Assembly: GCA_002310035.1 (NCBI GenBank) | Contig: DBYC01000050.1 | Location: 1 to 38,419, forward strand | DNA: 38,419 nt | Direction of reading: 5' to 3' | Origin: a bacterium UBP6_UBA1196 | GTDB lineage: Bacteria; UBP6; UBA1177 | Shown: positions 1-7,843 of the stretch, one piece after another | Numbering within the stretch: position 1 is the first letter of the stretch | How the letters are laid out: the number at the start of each line of letters is the position of its first letter | Program-made: the position numbers and the translations under genes | The notes under the pieces: generated by a model | What the model saw: only the letters and a program-made list of their open reading frames with translations | What the model was told of the DNA's origin: nothing | Database searches by the model: none

Positions 1-104
1 TGAAGCAGCTTACAGATTCTAAGTTTAATTGTTTTTCCTTTTCTTAATCCAAAAAATTCATTTTTTTCAAAACTTATCAATGAATCAGTGTATTCTGAGG
101 CAAA

Positions 105-1652
105 ATGACTGAAAAATTCGCCGAAATGGCAACAGACATGACTTTTGAAGATTTCGGCTTCAAAAGCGACATAATGGAAGGAATCCGCGAAGCAGGTTTC
201 AGGATTCCTAGCCCGATTCAGGCTCAGGCCATACCGTTGATTTTACAGGGGAAAGACGTTATCGCACAGTCCCACACGGGAACAGGCAAAACAGCCGCTT
301 TCGGCTTGCCTGTTATGAACAACATGCTGCGGAATGTCGGGATCGAACTTATCGTGATCTCCCCTACCCGTGAGCTTGCCGCGCAAATCAGCGACGAGCT
401 TTACCGTTTGGGAAAATTTGCCGGGATCCGCACCTGCTCGATTTTAGGCGGGCACTCATATTCGAGACAGCTCAAACTGCTCGAAAGCGGAACTCAGGTC
501 CTTGCGGCAACTCCGGGAAGACTTCTCGACATGCTGAAATCGGGCAAAATTGAAATAATCGAACCCGTCACAGTCGTCCTTGACGAAGCCGACGAGATGC
601 TCGACATGGGTTTTTACGACGACATCATGGCGATTTTCGACTTCATGCCGGAAAAGCGCCAGACGCTTCTTTTCTCGGCTACAATGCCCGAAGAAATCAA
701 AAAACTCGCTGAATCGATCCTCAAAGACCCTGTTTCGATAAAGGCAGAAACTGTCGATGAATCGACAAACACCGATATCGAGCAGTCTTACTACATCGTT
801 GAAGAAGAGGAAAAACGGATCGCGATAACGCGTCTTATTGAATCGGAAAATCCCGAAAAAGCGATACTTTTCTGCCGCACGAAACTTGAAGTCGACGAGC
901 TGAGCACTTTTCTTGTCGCGAAAGGATTCAACGCGAAAGCACTCCACGGCGATCTGGACCAGTCGCAGAGAAATCAGGTCATGGCCAGCTTCCGAAAAGG
1001 GATGATCGATATTCTGGTTGCGACCGATGTCGCGGCGCGCGGACTCGATATCGCAGATGTGAGCCACGTTTTCAACTACCACATTCCGTTCAACGCAAAA
1101 AGCTACATCCACCGCGTCGGAAGAACAGGAAGAGCGGGAAACAAAGGGATCGCGATAACATTGGTCACGCCTTCGGAGTTCAGAAATATCCGCAGAATCG
1201 AAAAAAATGTCGGTTCTTCGATCGAAGTCAAAGTCATTCCGACTCTGCACAATCTCAGGAAAGAACGCTCAAACCGCCTGATCGAGGAAATTCTGGAATA
1301 CACCCCAGACAAAGCGGGACTTGAGCTTGTCGAAAAACTTGAAGCTGAGCTCGATCCGCGCTCGATCGCTATAATTCTGGCATCCATGCTTCTTGAAGAA
1401 CCGCCTGAAACAGAAGAAGAACCCGACCAGGTCGGATTTTCCGAAAAAAGGATCCGCCAGCTCATGCAGAAAGAGGAAAACAAGCACTCCAAAACCCACC
1501 GCGGCTTCGGAAAAACAAACCGCAGACACGATGGCGAAGAAAAGCACAAGTCACGGAAATCAAACGATTTTCGCCGCAAAGACCGCAAAGACAAAAAACA
1601 CGGCGGTTACGGCGAAGATTTCAAAAATCGGGATAAAAAATTCAAAAAATAA
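105..1652 (+). CDS. DEAD-box ATP-dependent RNA helicase
   Basis: A 515-residue RNA helicase that would unwind RNA duplexes in the cytoplasm using ATP. All core motifs are visible: a Q motif around residues 31-40, Walker A HTGTGKT (57-63), PTRELA (87-92), TPGR (136-139), DEAD (160-163), SAT (191-193), the ATDVAARGLD block (306-315) and HRVGRTGR (336-343). The last 60 residues or so are rich in Lys, Arg, Gly and His, as in the RNA-binding tails of DeaD/RhlE/CshA-type enzymes; I cannot choose between these subfamilies. The ATG at 105 follows a GAGG about 7 bases upstream. The gene is convergent with the peroxiredoxin gene, 35 bp away. Bases 1-104 hold no gene that I can see. Confidence 0.96.
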   Translation: MTEKFAEMATDMTFEDFGFKSDIMEGIREAGFRIPSPIQAQAIPLILQGKDVIAQSHTGTGKTAAFGLPVMNNMLRNVGIELIVISPTRELAAQISDELYRLGKFAGIRTCSILGGHSYSRQLKLLESGTQVLAATPGRLLDMLKSGKIEIIEPVTVVLDEADEMLDMGFYDDIMAIFDFMPEKRQTLLFSATMPEEIKKLAESILKDPVSIKAETVDESTNTDIEQSYYIVEEEEKRIAITRLIESENPEKAILFCRTKLEVDELSTFLVAKGFNAKALHGDLDQSQRNQVMASFRKGMIDILVATDVAARGLDIADVSHVFNYHIPFNAKSYIHRVGRTGRAGNKGIAITLVTPSEFRNIRRIEKNVGSSIEVKVIPTLHNLRKERSNRLIEEILEYTPDKAGLELVEKLEAELDPRSIAIILASMLLEEPPETEEEPDQVGFSEKRIRQLMQKEENKHSKTHRGFGKTNRRHDGEEKHKSRKSNDFRRKDRKDKKHGGYGEDFKNRDKKFKK

Positions 1653-1687
1653 CGTTACGTCGTGACGGCGTAACGACGTGACGACAA
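1653..1687. repeat. Inverted and direct repeat in convergent spacer
   Basis: The whole spacer between the helicase and peroxiredoxin stops is built from CGTNACG words. CGTTACG (1653-1659) pairs with CGTAACG (1669-1675) across a 9-nt loop, and CGTGACG occurs twice. A 17-base stretch at 1668-1684, gcgtaacgacgtgacga, is found identically at 19295-19311. It could form a weak bidirectional hairpin, but no T-run follows, so I do not call it a terminator. Confidence 0.7.
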
Positions 1688-2143
1688 TCAATTAAGCGAG
1701 CAAAAAACTTTTTCGGCGTGTCCTGCCGCTTTGACTTTTTCGAAAACTTCGGCAATTTTGCCGTCCGAACCGATGAGATAAGTCGTTCTGACAACGCCCA
1801 TCGACTCTTTTCCGTAGAGTTTTTTGAGCTGCCATGCGCCATATTTCTGGAGGACTTCTTTGTCAGGATCGGAAAGAAGAAGGACTCTGAGGCCGTGTTT
1901 TTCCTCGAATTTCCGGTGCGATTCAACTGAATCAGGGCTTATTCCGATGATGACCGCGTGTTTTTCCTTGAATTTGTCCGCAAGTTCGGTGAACTCCTTT
2001 GCCTCTGTCGTGCAGCCTGAAGTATTGTCACGCGGATAGAAGTAAAGAACGACGTTGTAACCTGCGAAATCACTTAATTTTATCTCGGTTCCGTGAGAAT
2101 CCTGAAGTTTGAATTCGGGAGCCTTGTCACCTTTTTTAAGCAT
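1688..2143 (-). CDS. bcp: Peroxiredoxin, Bcp/PrxQ family
   Basis: A 151-residue thiol peroxidase that would reduce peroxides in the cytoplasm with electrons from thioredoxin. The active-site block PRDNTSGCTTEA puts the peroxidatic Cys at 44, with the conserved Pro/Thr/Arg surroundings of the AhpC/TSA fold. Many Bcp proteins carry a resolving Cys five residues later; here that position is Lys. The only other Cys is residue 148, three residues from the C-terminus, so the enzyme may be 1-Cys or use an unusual C-terminal resolving Cys. The ATG follows AGGAG at good spacing. The ABC exporter genes lie just upstream on the same strand, 9 bp away, so they may be co-transcribed. Confidence 0.93.
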   Translation of the reverse strand: MLKKGDKAPEFKLQDSHGTEIKLSDFAGYNVVLYFYPRDNTSGCTTEAKEFTELADKFKEKHAVIIGISPDSVESHRKFEEKHGLRVLLLSDPDKEVLQKYGAWQLKKLYGKESMGVVRTTYLIGSDGKIAEVFEKVKAAGHAEKVFCSLN

Positions 2144-2152
2144 TTTTTTCTC

Positions 2153-2932
2153 CTAAGAAATTTCCTTGTTGTTGAAGAACATGACTGCAAGCGAAAGGAC
2201 GATAACAATGATTAAGAGTGCATAAATCGAGGCAAAACCAAGACTCAAACCTTCCAGACCGCGGCCGTAAACAAGGTTATCCTTGATGTTGAAATGCGAA
2301 AAATCGGGAAGGATGTAACGCAGTGTAGTGACCAGATTTATTACGAATTCAGAGCTTCTGCTTGTTATCGCATAAACCAGGTTATAAGATGTTGCACCGA
2401 CAAGATAGAACGAGATCGTGAGCATTGCGGCAACAGCCGGCTCGGTGAGTGTCGAACACAGAACAGCGACCGAAATGACGGTGCAAGTCTGAAGGAAAAT
2501 CGTGTAAACCGCCGGAAGATAGCCGAAAAAGCGCGAAAATCCGCCGAAAACGGCAAGAAGTACCGCGAAAATTATGCACATTACAATAGTTTCGACGACG
2601 ATCAGAAAAACCATGCCGAAGAATTTGCCGAGAATGTATTCAGGGCGCGAAAGCGGCCTTGCAAGAAGCGGATGCAGGGTTTTAAGCGAAAGTTCCTTGT
2701 GGACAAGCGAAATCCCGAGGAAAATCGAAAGGACCGTCGAGAAGATCTCGATCGTTCCGAGTCCGATGTCGCTGATGATATCCTGCACATTGCCTATCGT
2801 CATCTGCGTGATGCCGATACCGAGTGCAAAGATGAAAAGGGCAAAAAACAGAAGGATGTAAAGCACTTTGCTGCGCACCATTTCAAGAAAAGTGTAAAAC
2901 GAAACGCCTGCTATTCTTTTAACGCTGTCCAT
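2153..2932 (-). CDS. ABC-2 type transporter permease
   Basis: A 259-residue integral membrane subunit of an ABC exporter. About six hydrophobic segments are visible (roughly residues 22-42, 58-75, 100-125, 135-157, 162-182 and 232-252), with a conserved-looking cytoplasmic loop, KTLHPLLARPLSRPEY, after the second, as in NosY/ABC-2 permeases. The frame is open up to 2971, but the ATG at 2930-2932 is preceded by AGGAGG and fits the family N-terminus, so I start there. It overlaps the end of the ATPase gene by 14 bp, so the two are translationally coupled and form one exporter. The substrate cannot be told from sequence. Confidence 0.9.
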   Translation of the reverse strand: MDSVKRIAGVSFYTFLEMVRSKVLYILLFFALFIFALGIGITQMTIGNVQDIISDIGLGTIEIFSTVLSIFLGISLVHKELSLKTLHPLLARPLSRPEYILGKFFGMVFLIVVETIVMCIIFAVLLAVFGGFSRFFGYLPAVYTIFLQTCTVISVAVLCSTLTEPAVAAMLTISFYLVGATSYNLVYAITSRSSEFVINLVTTLRYILPDFSHFNIKDNLVYGRGLEGLSLGFASIYALLIIVIVLSLAVMFFNNKEIS

Positions 2933-3857
2933 TTCCTTCCTCCTGAATATCCTTGAAAACGACTTCTTCAAGCGACGGATACGAGCCGTTCGCGTTGAAA
3001 ACCGTGTATCCTTTGGCTACGACTTCGGCAAGTTTGGCATTAAAATCGCGGATGTCGGCGCAGTCGAGAACGAACCTGTCCGAAACGAGTCTGACACCGC
3101 TGAAAAGCGAGAAAACGGCATCGTGCATGCTTCTGTCGCATGAAAACTCGATCGAATAGCGGACATCCTCGGGCCTGATGATCTCATGCAGCGAGCCGAA
3201 ACTTTTGAGTTTTCCGTGCTCGATTATGAGGACTCTGTCGGAAAGATTTTCGATATCGCTCAGAATGTGGCTTGAGAAAATTACGCTTTTTCCGTCCTTT
3301 TTAAGGCCGCGGATAATGTCCTTGACCTCCTTTCTGCCGATCGGATCGAGACCGCTCATCGGCTCGTCCATTATTACAAGCTCGGGATCGTGGATTATCG
3401 CCTGCGCAAGACCTATCCTCTGCAGCATACCTTTGGAATAACTTGCGAGTTTGCGGTTTCTGTCCTCGAAAAGCCCGACTTTTTTCAGCACGTTTTCAGC
3501 CTTGCCGGTCAGCACGGATCCGCTTATCCCCGAAAGTCTGCCGAAATATTTCAGAACTTCCATCGCGGTGAGTTCGGAATAAAAGTAAGGACGCTCCGGC
3601 AGGAAACCGATTTTGCTCTTCACGACTCTATCGCCCGGCTTTTTGCCGAAAACAGAAATTTCGCCGGAAGTCGGTTTGATGAAGCCCATTATCATCTTGA
3701 TCGTCGTGGTTTTTCCGGCACCGTTGTGGCCGACGAAACCGATTATTTCGCCTTGTTCCATTGAAAAGGAAAGATCTTTCACCGACTCGATTTTAGTCCA
3801 GACCTTCATCGGATGATTGAAAACTTTCCTGACATTTTTGAGTTCGATAGGTTTCAC
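2919..3857 (-). CDS. ABC transporter ATP-binding protein
   Basis: A 312-residue ATPase that powers the permease encoded immediately downstream. Walker A is GHNGAGKT (43-50), the signature is YSKGMLQR (140-147), Walker B with D-loop is VIMDEPMSGLDP (161-172), and the switch His is H197. The approximately 100 residues after the ATPase core are typical of ABC-2 exporter ATPases of the CcmA/NatA type. The start is a GTG (3855-3857) preceded by AGGAGG. A plausible promoter lies at 3894-3921. With the permease it forms a two-component exporter; cargo unknown. Confidence 0.94.
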   Translation of the reverse strand: MKPIELKNVRKVFNHPMKVWTKIESVKDLSFSMEQGEIIGFVGHNGAGKTTTIKMIMGFIKPTSGEISVFGKKPGDRVVKSKIGFLPERPYFYSELTAMEVLKYFGRLSGISGSVLTGKAENVLKKVGLFEDRNRKLASYSKGMLQRIGLAQAIIHDPELVIMDEPMSGLDPIGRKEVKDIIRGLKKDGKSVIFSSHILSDIENLSDRVLIIEHGKLKSFGSLHEIIRPEDVRYSIEFSCDRSMHDAVFSLFSGVRLVSDRFVLDCADIRDFNAKLAEVVAKGYTVFNANGSYPSLEEVVFKDIQEEGNGQR

Positions 3858-3893
3858 GCGATTCCTCCTATGTGAATCATCAATAACTTTCTA

Positions 3894-3921
3894 AATTTAA
3901 AAAGATCAAAAAATAAATCAA
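3894..3921 (-). promoter_or_regulatory. Putative sigma70-type promoter of ABC exporter
   Basis: On the minus strand, TTGATT (3916-3921) and TAAATT (3894-3899) are separated by 16 bp and sit about 35 bp before the GTG start of the ATPase gene. The region is AT-rich, so chance matches are possible. Confidence 0.35.
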
Positions 3922-3939
3922 CATACGCTCCGTCAAGAA

Positions 3940-4977
3940 TCAGAGGAACTTTTTGAAAAGTGCGAGAATGCCCTGAGCCCATGCGATCCTGTGAGTCGTT
4001 CCCGTTCCTTTTGCAATCGAATCCTTGTTGTCGATATACCACTGGTAGCTTCTGATAAGAGCCTGTGACTCATCGTATTTCGGCTCCCAGCCGAGAACTT
4101 TTCTCGCCTTGTCGACAGAAACGAAACTGTCGGTGTAGGCAGTGCCGTAAACCCACTTGTAAAGCGGCGAAAGGTGAAGTTTTTCAAAGATCGTGAGTGC
4201 CGGAACTACAAGCCAGACGGGAGTATGCATGACTTTCGAGCCGCTTTTAGCGTATTCGCAGAGTGCTCCGACATACTCGTTTTCAGTGAGCGTGCTTACC
4301 GCGCCGATGTTGAAAATGTCGTTTGCGCCGTCACCTTCGTGCGAAAGTGCAAGATAAACAGCATCGCAAAGGTCGTCGACTTCAAGCAGCTGATATCTGT
4401 TTTTACCGTTTCCGATGAGCGGGATCTTGTGTCCTTCCTCGATCCAGTTGTAAAGGATCTGGAAAACGCCTAGGCGGTAAGTTCCGATGAATGTCTTCGG
4501 CCTGATCGTCGAAACATAGAGCCCTTTTTCGCGGTATTCATTGCAGATCCCTTCAAGTGCCACCTTGCTTTCGCCGTAGTTGCCTACGCCTTCAAGTTTG
4601 TCCGTTTCGAAAAGCGGATGATGGTCCGGCACACCGTAAACAGCGGTCGATGAAATAACGGCAACTCTTTTTATTTTGTGTTTATAGCAGAGTTCAAGGA
4701 CATTTCTGCTACCGTCAACGTTTGTCGAGAAGATCTCCTCTCTCGTTGCAAGGGGAAGCGCAGCAGCCGCATGGATGACCCAGTCTGTCTGCGAAATAAG
4801 CTCGTCCATCTTCTTTTCGTCGCGTACGTCGCCGTTTACCAGTTTGACCGATTTGTCGTAATCTTCCGCATGGTATTCGGCAATGTCGAGAAGCGTAACG
4901 TCACAACCCATTTCAACACATTTTTTTGTCATATGAAGCGCGAAAAAACCTGCGCCGCCGGTGATAAGAACTCTCAT
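3940..4977 (-). CDS. NAD-dependent epimerase/dehydratase (extended SDR)
   Basis: A 345-residue extended short-chain dehydrogenase/reductase, the fold used by nucleotide-sugar epimerases and 3-beta-hydroxysteroid dehydrogenase-like enzymes. The Rossmann motif GGAGFFA is at 7-13, the conserved Asp-Val after the third strand is in NGDVRD, an SST sits near 109-111, and the catalytic YGESK is at 134-138. The usual GxxGxxG/A spacing is kept, so NAD(P) binding should be intact. A TTG at 4989 could extend the frame, but the ATG at 4975-4977 has GGAGGG upstream. It follows an acidic lipoprotein gene by 12 bp. The substrate is not clear; a sugar nucleotide or a sterol-like lipid are both possible. Confidence 0.88.
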   Translation of the reverse strand: MRVLITGGAGFFALHMTKKCVEMGCDVTLLDIAEYHAEDYDKSVKLVNGDVRDEKKMDELISQTDWVIHAAAALPLATREEIFSTNVDGSRNVLELCYKHKIKRVAVISSTAVYGVPDHHPLFETDKLEGVGNYGESKVALEGICNEYREKGLYVSTIRPKTFIGTYRLGVFQILYNWIEEGHKIPLIGNGKNRYQLLEVDDLCDAVYLALSHEGDGANDIFNIGAVSTLTENEYVGALCEYAKSGSKVMHTPVWLVVPALTIFEKLHLSPLYKWVYGTAYTDSFVSVDKARKVLGWEPKYDESQALIRSYQWYIDNKDSIAKGTGTTHRIAWAQGILALFKKFL

Positions 4978-4989
4978 TTTTCCCTCCAA

Positions 4990-6024
4990 CTATTTAAATT
5001 CATTAGGATAAATTGCCGCCTGTTCCGGAAAAAGCGCGGCACTGTTTTCTTTTACAGCCGTGCAGTCCCATGAAGGATCTATTCTCTTAAAAATAAAAAC
5101 GCTTTCATTCGGATCAACCCCTGCAGGAGAGGTCGGGGCACCGTTTTGCAGAGCCACATTGCTGTACCACATGACACTCTGAGCCTCGAACCATGTCACG
5201 ATACCGTGAACTTCGCCGTTTTCGTCAAGTTCGCCGTTCAGAATCGTGCTCACTTTCTGGAGTATCTCCGCCTCACCCTCCACTATGCCTTTCGTCATTA
5301 TTTTAAGACCGTTGATTCCTGTTCCGTCTGCATCGAAAACCCTCGGATCATCAATTTCTGCCGGAAGATCTTCGTTTTCGGGATCGTCAAGAGTGCATGA
5401 GCGGACTTCCCAAAGTTTGTCCTGATGAAATTTTATTTCACCGTTTTCCCCGTAAGAAAGATAGAAGGTTTTATCGACATTTCCCAGACTTTCGGCGAAA
5501 CTGTCAGGAACTACCGCTGAAATCGCCTGGGTTCCGACACCTGTTTTAAGACGGCACATTTCAGTGTGCGCGTTCAGTACACTCTCGTCCTGTGAATATA
5601 TGTCAACTTTCGAAACCATTATCGCCCAGGCTGGCAGAGTATTAAGGATAGGAACTTTTGCCTTCCCTTTGAAAATCGTGAGATTCGCCCAGGTTCCCGT
5701 CATATCAGGGTAACTTTCATCAATCATGGCATCGTCGTCGGAAATTTCTGTATCAAAATCAGAAAAATCACCGTTTGTGTCGTTTTTTTCCTCGAAACCG
5801 GTATCTGCAGCGGCATCGTTTTCAGCCTGCTCAGCCTCAGAATCATCAGAATCCGCGCTTATTTCACCGGCATTATCGTCGAAATCCTCATCAATATCTT
5901 CTACCCCTTCCCTTTCTTCCGGATCCTGATGCGAATTTTTCAGATTGCATGAACCGATAATGCAGAGAAAAAGCAAATAGCAGTAAAGAAAATAATGATT
6001 TTTGAATCTGCGGACAACTTCCAA
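4990..6024 (-). CDS. Acidic lipoprotein of unknown function
   Basis: A protein of about 344 residues that I do not recognise. A basic then hydrophobic N-terminus ends in IIGSC, putting the lipidated Cys at 26. Residues of about 30-100 form a low-complexity acidic linker rich in Asp, Glu and Ser, followed by a globular part beginning near TGTWANL and containing several Cys. No ATG is available near the N-terminus: TTG at 6022-6024 has TTGGAG 6 bp upstream and is my choice, while TTG at 6034-6036 is possible. The linker resembles those of the lipoproteins at 16.4-19.2 kb and 28.1 kb. It sits 25 bp after rsmI and 12 bp before the epimerase gene, so it probably shares their transcript. Confidence 0.78.
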   Translation of the reverse strand: MEVVRRFKNHYFLYCYLLFLCIIGSCNLKNSHQDPEEREGVEDIDEDFDDNAGEISADSDDSEAEQAENDAAADTGFEEKNDTNGDFSDFDTEISDDDAMIDESYPDMTGTWANLTIFKGKAKVPILNTLPAWAIMVSKVDIYSQDESVLNAHTEMCRLKTGVGTQAISAVVPDSFAESLGNVDKTFYLSYGENGEIKFHQDKLWEVRSCTLDDPENEDLPAEIDDPRVFDADGTGINGLKIMTKGIVEGEAEILQKVSTILNGELDENGEVHGIVTWFEAQSVMWYSNVALQNGAPTSPAGVDPNESVFIFKRIDPSWDCTAVKENSAALFPEQAAIYPNEFK

Positions 6025-6049
6025 AACAATCTCCAATCAAATCAACAAG

Positions 6050-6844
6050 TTACCTATTCATAAAAAACTTTTTCAAATCGTTTTTTTTCAATCCGGGGTA
6101 AACCCTGGAAACAATCTCACAGGCAGTTTTAGCCGAAATTCCAGATTTTGCAATCAAATTAAGGAAATCTTCGTCGATTTCCGTCTGTTTTTCCTCTTTT
6201 TTCAGAGGTTCGGCAACAACAGTGAACTCGCCCTTCTCTTTTATTTCGCCGCCGGTATAGACAAAAATCTCCTCGAACTGCTTCGTAAGCTCGCGCCCTA
6301 CAACGATTCTTTCACATTTTTCTTTAATCATTTCAAGCAGATCTTTTATTCTTGTAGGAGCTTCGTAAAACACGACCGGCAGCCCGAAAGAGAGAAATTT
6401 TTCGCACTCAGCTGCTCTTTCGGCCCCTTTTGACGGAAGAAAACCTGCGAAAACAAACGAGTTTTCAAGCGAGCCGCAGCACGAAAAGGCTGAAATCGCG
6501 GCACTTGCGCCAGGAATCGGCACAACGGGAATGTTTTCGTCGAGAGCAGCGCGGACAAGGAATTTTCCGGGATCACTCACCGCAGGAGTTCCGGCATCGC
6601 TGACTAGAACGATGTTTTTCCCGCTTTTAAGTTCTTCAATATGCTGTTCTAAAAACTTTTTTTCGGTAAATTTGTGGTATGAAAAAATAGGCTTTTTGAT
6701 TCCGAGCCTGCTCAGCAGATTTCCCGAAACGCGGCTGTCCTCGGCAAGAACGATGTCGCAGCTCTCAAGCACGTGAACCGCTCTGCTGCTTATGTCTCCC
6801 ATGTTTCCGATCGGTGTCGCAGTTACAAAAAGAGTTCCGGCCAT
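6050..6844 (-). CDS. rsmI: 16S rRNA (cytidine1402-2'-O)-methyltransferase RsmI
   Basis: A 264-residue SAM-dependent methyltransferase of the tetrapyrrole-methylase fold that modifies C1402 in the decoding centre of 16S rRNA. The family blocks are all visible: TATPIGN (8-14), AEDSR (34-38, usually AEDTR), SDAGTPAVSDPG (82-93) and PGASA (111-115). The frame is open to 6931, but MAGTLFVTATPIGN is the standard N-terminus. That ATG starts 1 bp after the yraN stop, with only a weak GGGG in front, which suggests translational coupling. The C-terminal 30 residues hold the small helical region seen in RsmI. Confidence 0.95.
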   Translation of the reverse strand: MAGTLFVTATPIGNMGDISSRAVHVLESCDIVLAEDSRVSGNLLSRLGIKKPIFSYHKFTEKKFLEQHIEELKSGKNIVLVSDAGTPAVSDPGKFLVRAALDENIPVVPIPGASAAISAFSCCGSLENSFVFAGFLPSKGAERAAECEKFLSFGLPVVFYEAPTRIKDLLEMIKEKCERIVVGRELTKQFEEIFVYTGGEIKEKGEFTVVAEPLKKEEKQTEIDEDFLNLIAKSGISAKTACEIVSRVYPGLKKNDLKKFFMNR

Positions 6845-6845
6845 G

Positions 6846-7226
6846 CTAATACCCCGTAGAATCAAAAGCAGCTTCGATATAGTCGATATCGAAACCGCCG
6901 TCGCTCTTTTTAATAAGCCCCGCCACATCAAAGCGGATATTGAGATCCTGAATGCGGATCTTTTTGCTCTGCATATAGTAAAGTGCTGTTTTTATTATGT
7001 GTTTTATCTTGGCAGGATGGATCGTTTCAAGCGGTGTCCCGCCGTCCCAGAACTGACGATCCCAGCTTCTCACCTCGACAAAAGCGAGAATGTCTCCTTT
7101 TTTAGCGATGATATCGAGTTCGCCGCCTTTCATGCAGAAGTTTCTGTCAAGGATTTCCCAGCCCTGTTTCGCAAGCCACTCAGCCGCGAACGATTCGGCT
7201 TCAGAGCCGCTTTCACGAGTGTTCAT
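6846..7226 (-). CDS. YraN/UPF0102 family endonuclease-like protein
   Basis: A 126-residue protein of the UPF0102 family, which has a restriction-endonuclease-like fold and no settled function. The family pattern is present: a GSEAE near the N-terminus, GGELD (34-38) and FVEVR (49-53), where the usual final Lys of the E-x-K triad is Arg. RFDVAG near residue 100 is also typical. Its ATG overlaps the smpB stop (ATGA), and it ends 1 bp before rsmI. A yraN-rsmI neighbourhood is common in bacteria and supports the assignment. Confidence 0.92.
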   Translation of the reverse strand: MNTRESGSEAESFAAEWLAKQGWEILDRNFCMKGGELDIIAKKGDILAFVEVRSWDRQFWDGGTPLETIHPAKIKHIIKTALYYMQSKKIRIQDLNIRFDVAGLIKKSDGGFDIDYIEAAFDSTGY

Positions 7227-7678
7227 CTGTATTTCTCGGTAAATCTTTCGTTATCTTTTCTAATGTCTTTTTCTTTCAGATCATCCTTTCTGTCGAACGA
7301 GGTCTTACCCCTTGCGAGACCGATCTCCATCTTCGCCCTGCCGTTTTTGAAATAGATCTCTATCGGCACGACCGTGAAACCTTTTTCGCGCACTTTGGCG
7401 TCCCACTTTCTGATCTCTCTTTTGTTGAGAAGCAGTTTTCTGCGCCTGTCGGAAGCGTGATTCCAGATACTTCCTGCATTATACGGCGCGATGTAGAACC
7501 CGACGAGCCACATTTCGCCGTTTATAATGTCGATAAAGCTGTCTCTGAACGAAATATTGCCGTCGCGGATCGATTTGATCTCGGTTCCCTGAAGAACTAT
7601 TCCCGCTTCCAGTTTATCGAGGATTTCGTAGGCTCTGAAAGCCTTTTTATTTTTAGCAACCGATTTTATTCTGTCCAT
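7223..7678 (-). CDS. smpB: SsrA-binding protein SmpB
   Basis: A 151-residue RNA-binding protein that delivers tmRNA to stalled ribosomes in trans-translation. The OB-fold signature is visible: RAYEILDKLEAGIVL, then GTEIKSIR, and HASDRRRKLLLNKREI in the middle, with the basic C-terminal tail that enters the empty mRNA channel. The frame extends to a TTG at 7690, but the ATG at 7676-7678 has AAAGGA just upstream and gives the normal SmpB start. It leads a run smpB-yraN-rsmI-lipoprotein-epimerase. No tmRNA gene was recognised in the window. Confidence 0.96.
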   Translation of the reverse strand: MDRIKSVAKNKKAFRAYEILDKLEAGIVLQGTEIKSIRDGNISFRDSFIDIINGEMWLVGFYIAPYNAGSIWNHASDRRRKLLLNKREIRKWDAKVREKGFTVVPIEIYFKNGRAKMEIGLARGKTSFDRKDDLKEKDIRKDNERFTEKYR

Positions 7679-7706
7679 TTCCTTTACCAAAAATCAAAAA
7701 CGCATT

Positions 7707-7734
7707 ATTTTAAGGAAAAACCTGAAAAAGGCAA
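7707..7734 (-). promoter_or_regulatory. Promoter of the smpB operon
   Basis: TTGCCT (7729-7734) and TAAAAT (7707-7712) on the minus strand are 16 bp apart, about 28 bp before the smpB ATG. The same TTGCCT-N16 arrangement is seen at 32978-33005. Confidence 0.5.
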
Positions 7735-7816
7735 GTGTTCTGCGCGTTTTGTCACGCTTTTGAAACCTGATCAGCAAAGCTTTTCGCTTTTATCTAGGAT
7801 TTTTTTAACAAATAAG

Positions 7817-7822
7817 TATAAT
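7817..7822 (+). promoter_or_regulatory. Possible -10 box for the UbiA-like operon
   Basis: A perfect TATAAT lies 21 bp before the ATG at 7844. No convincing -35 box is seen 16-18 bp upstream, so the promoter may depend on an activator or the match may be chance. Confidence 0.35.
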
Positions 7823-7843
7823 GGCCCGTTTTTCGGAGGTTGC

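Noticed and set aside
456..1250. Antisense open frame of 264 residues within the helicase gene
   Set aside because: It mirrors a conserved helicase core, is rich in Arg/Phe/Asp from reverse-complemented codons, and has no start signal.
1653..1675. Bidirectional intrinsic terminator for helicase and peroxiredoxin genes
   Set aside because: The 7-bp arms are separated by a 9-nt loop and no T-run follows on either side.
7457..7843. Longer N-terminus for the UbiA-like protein
   Set aside because: The extension overlaps smpB and its promoter; the ATG at 7844 has an ideal GGAGGT.
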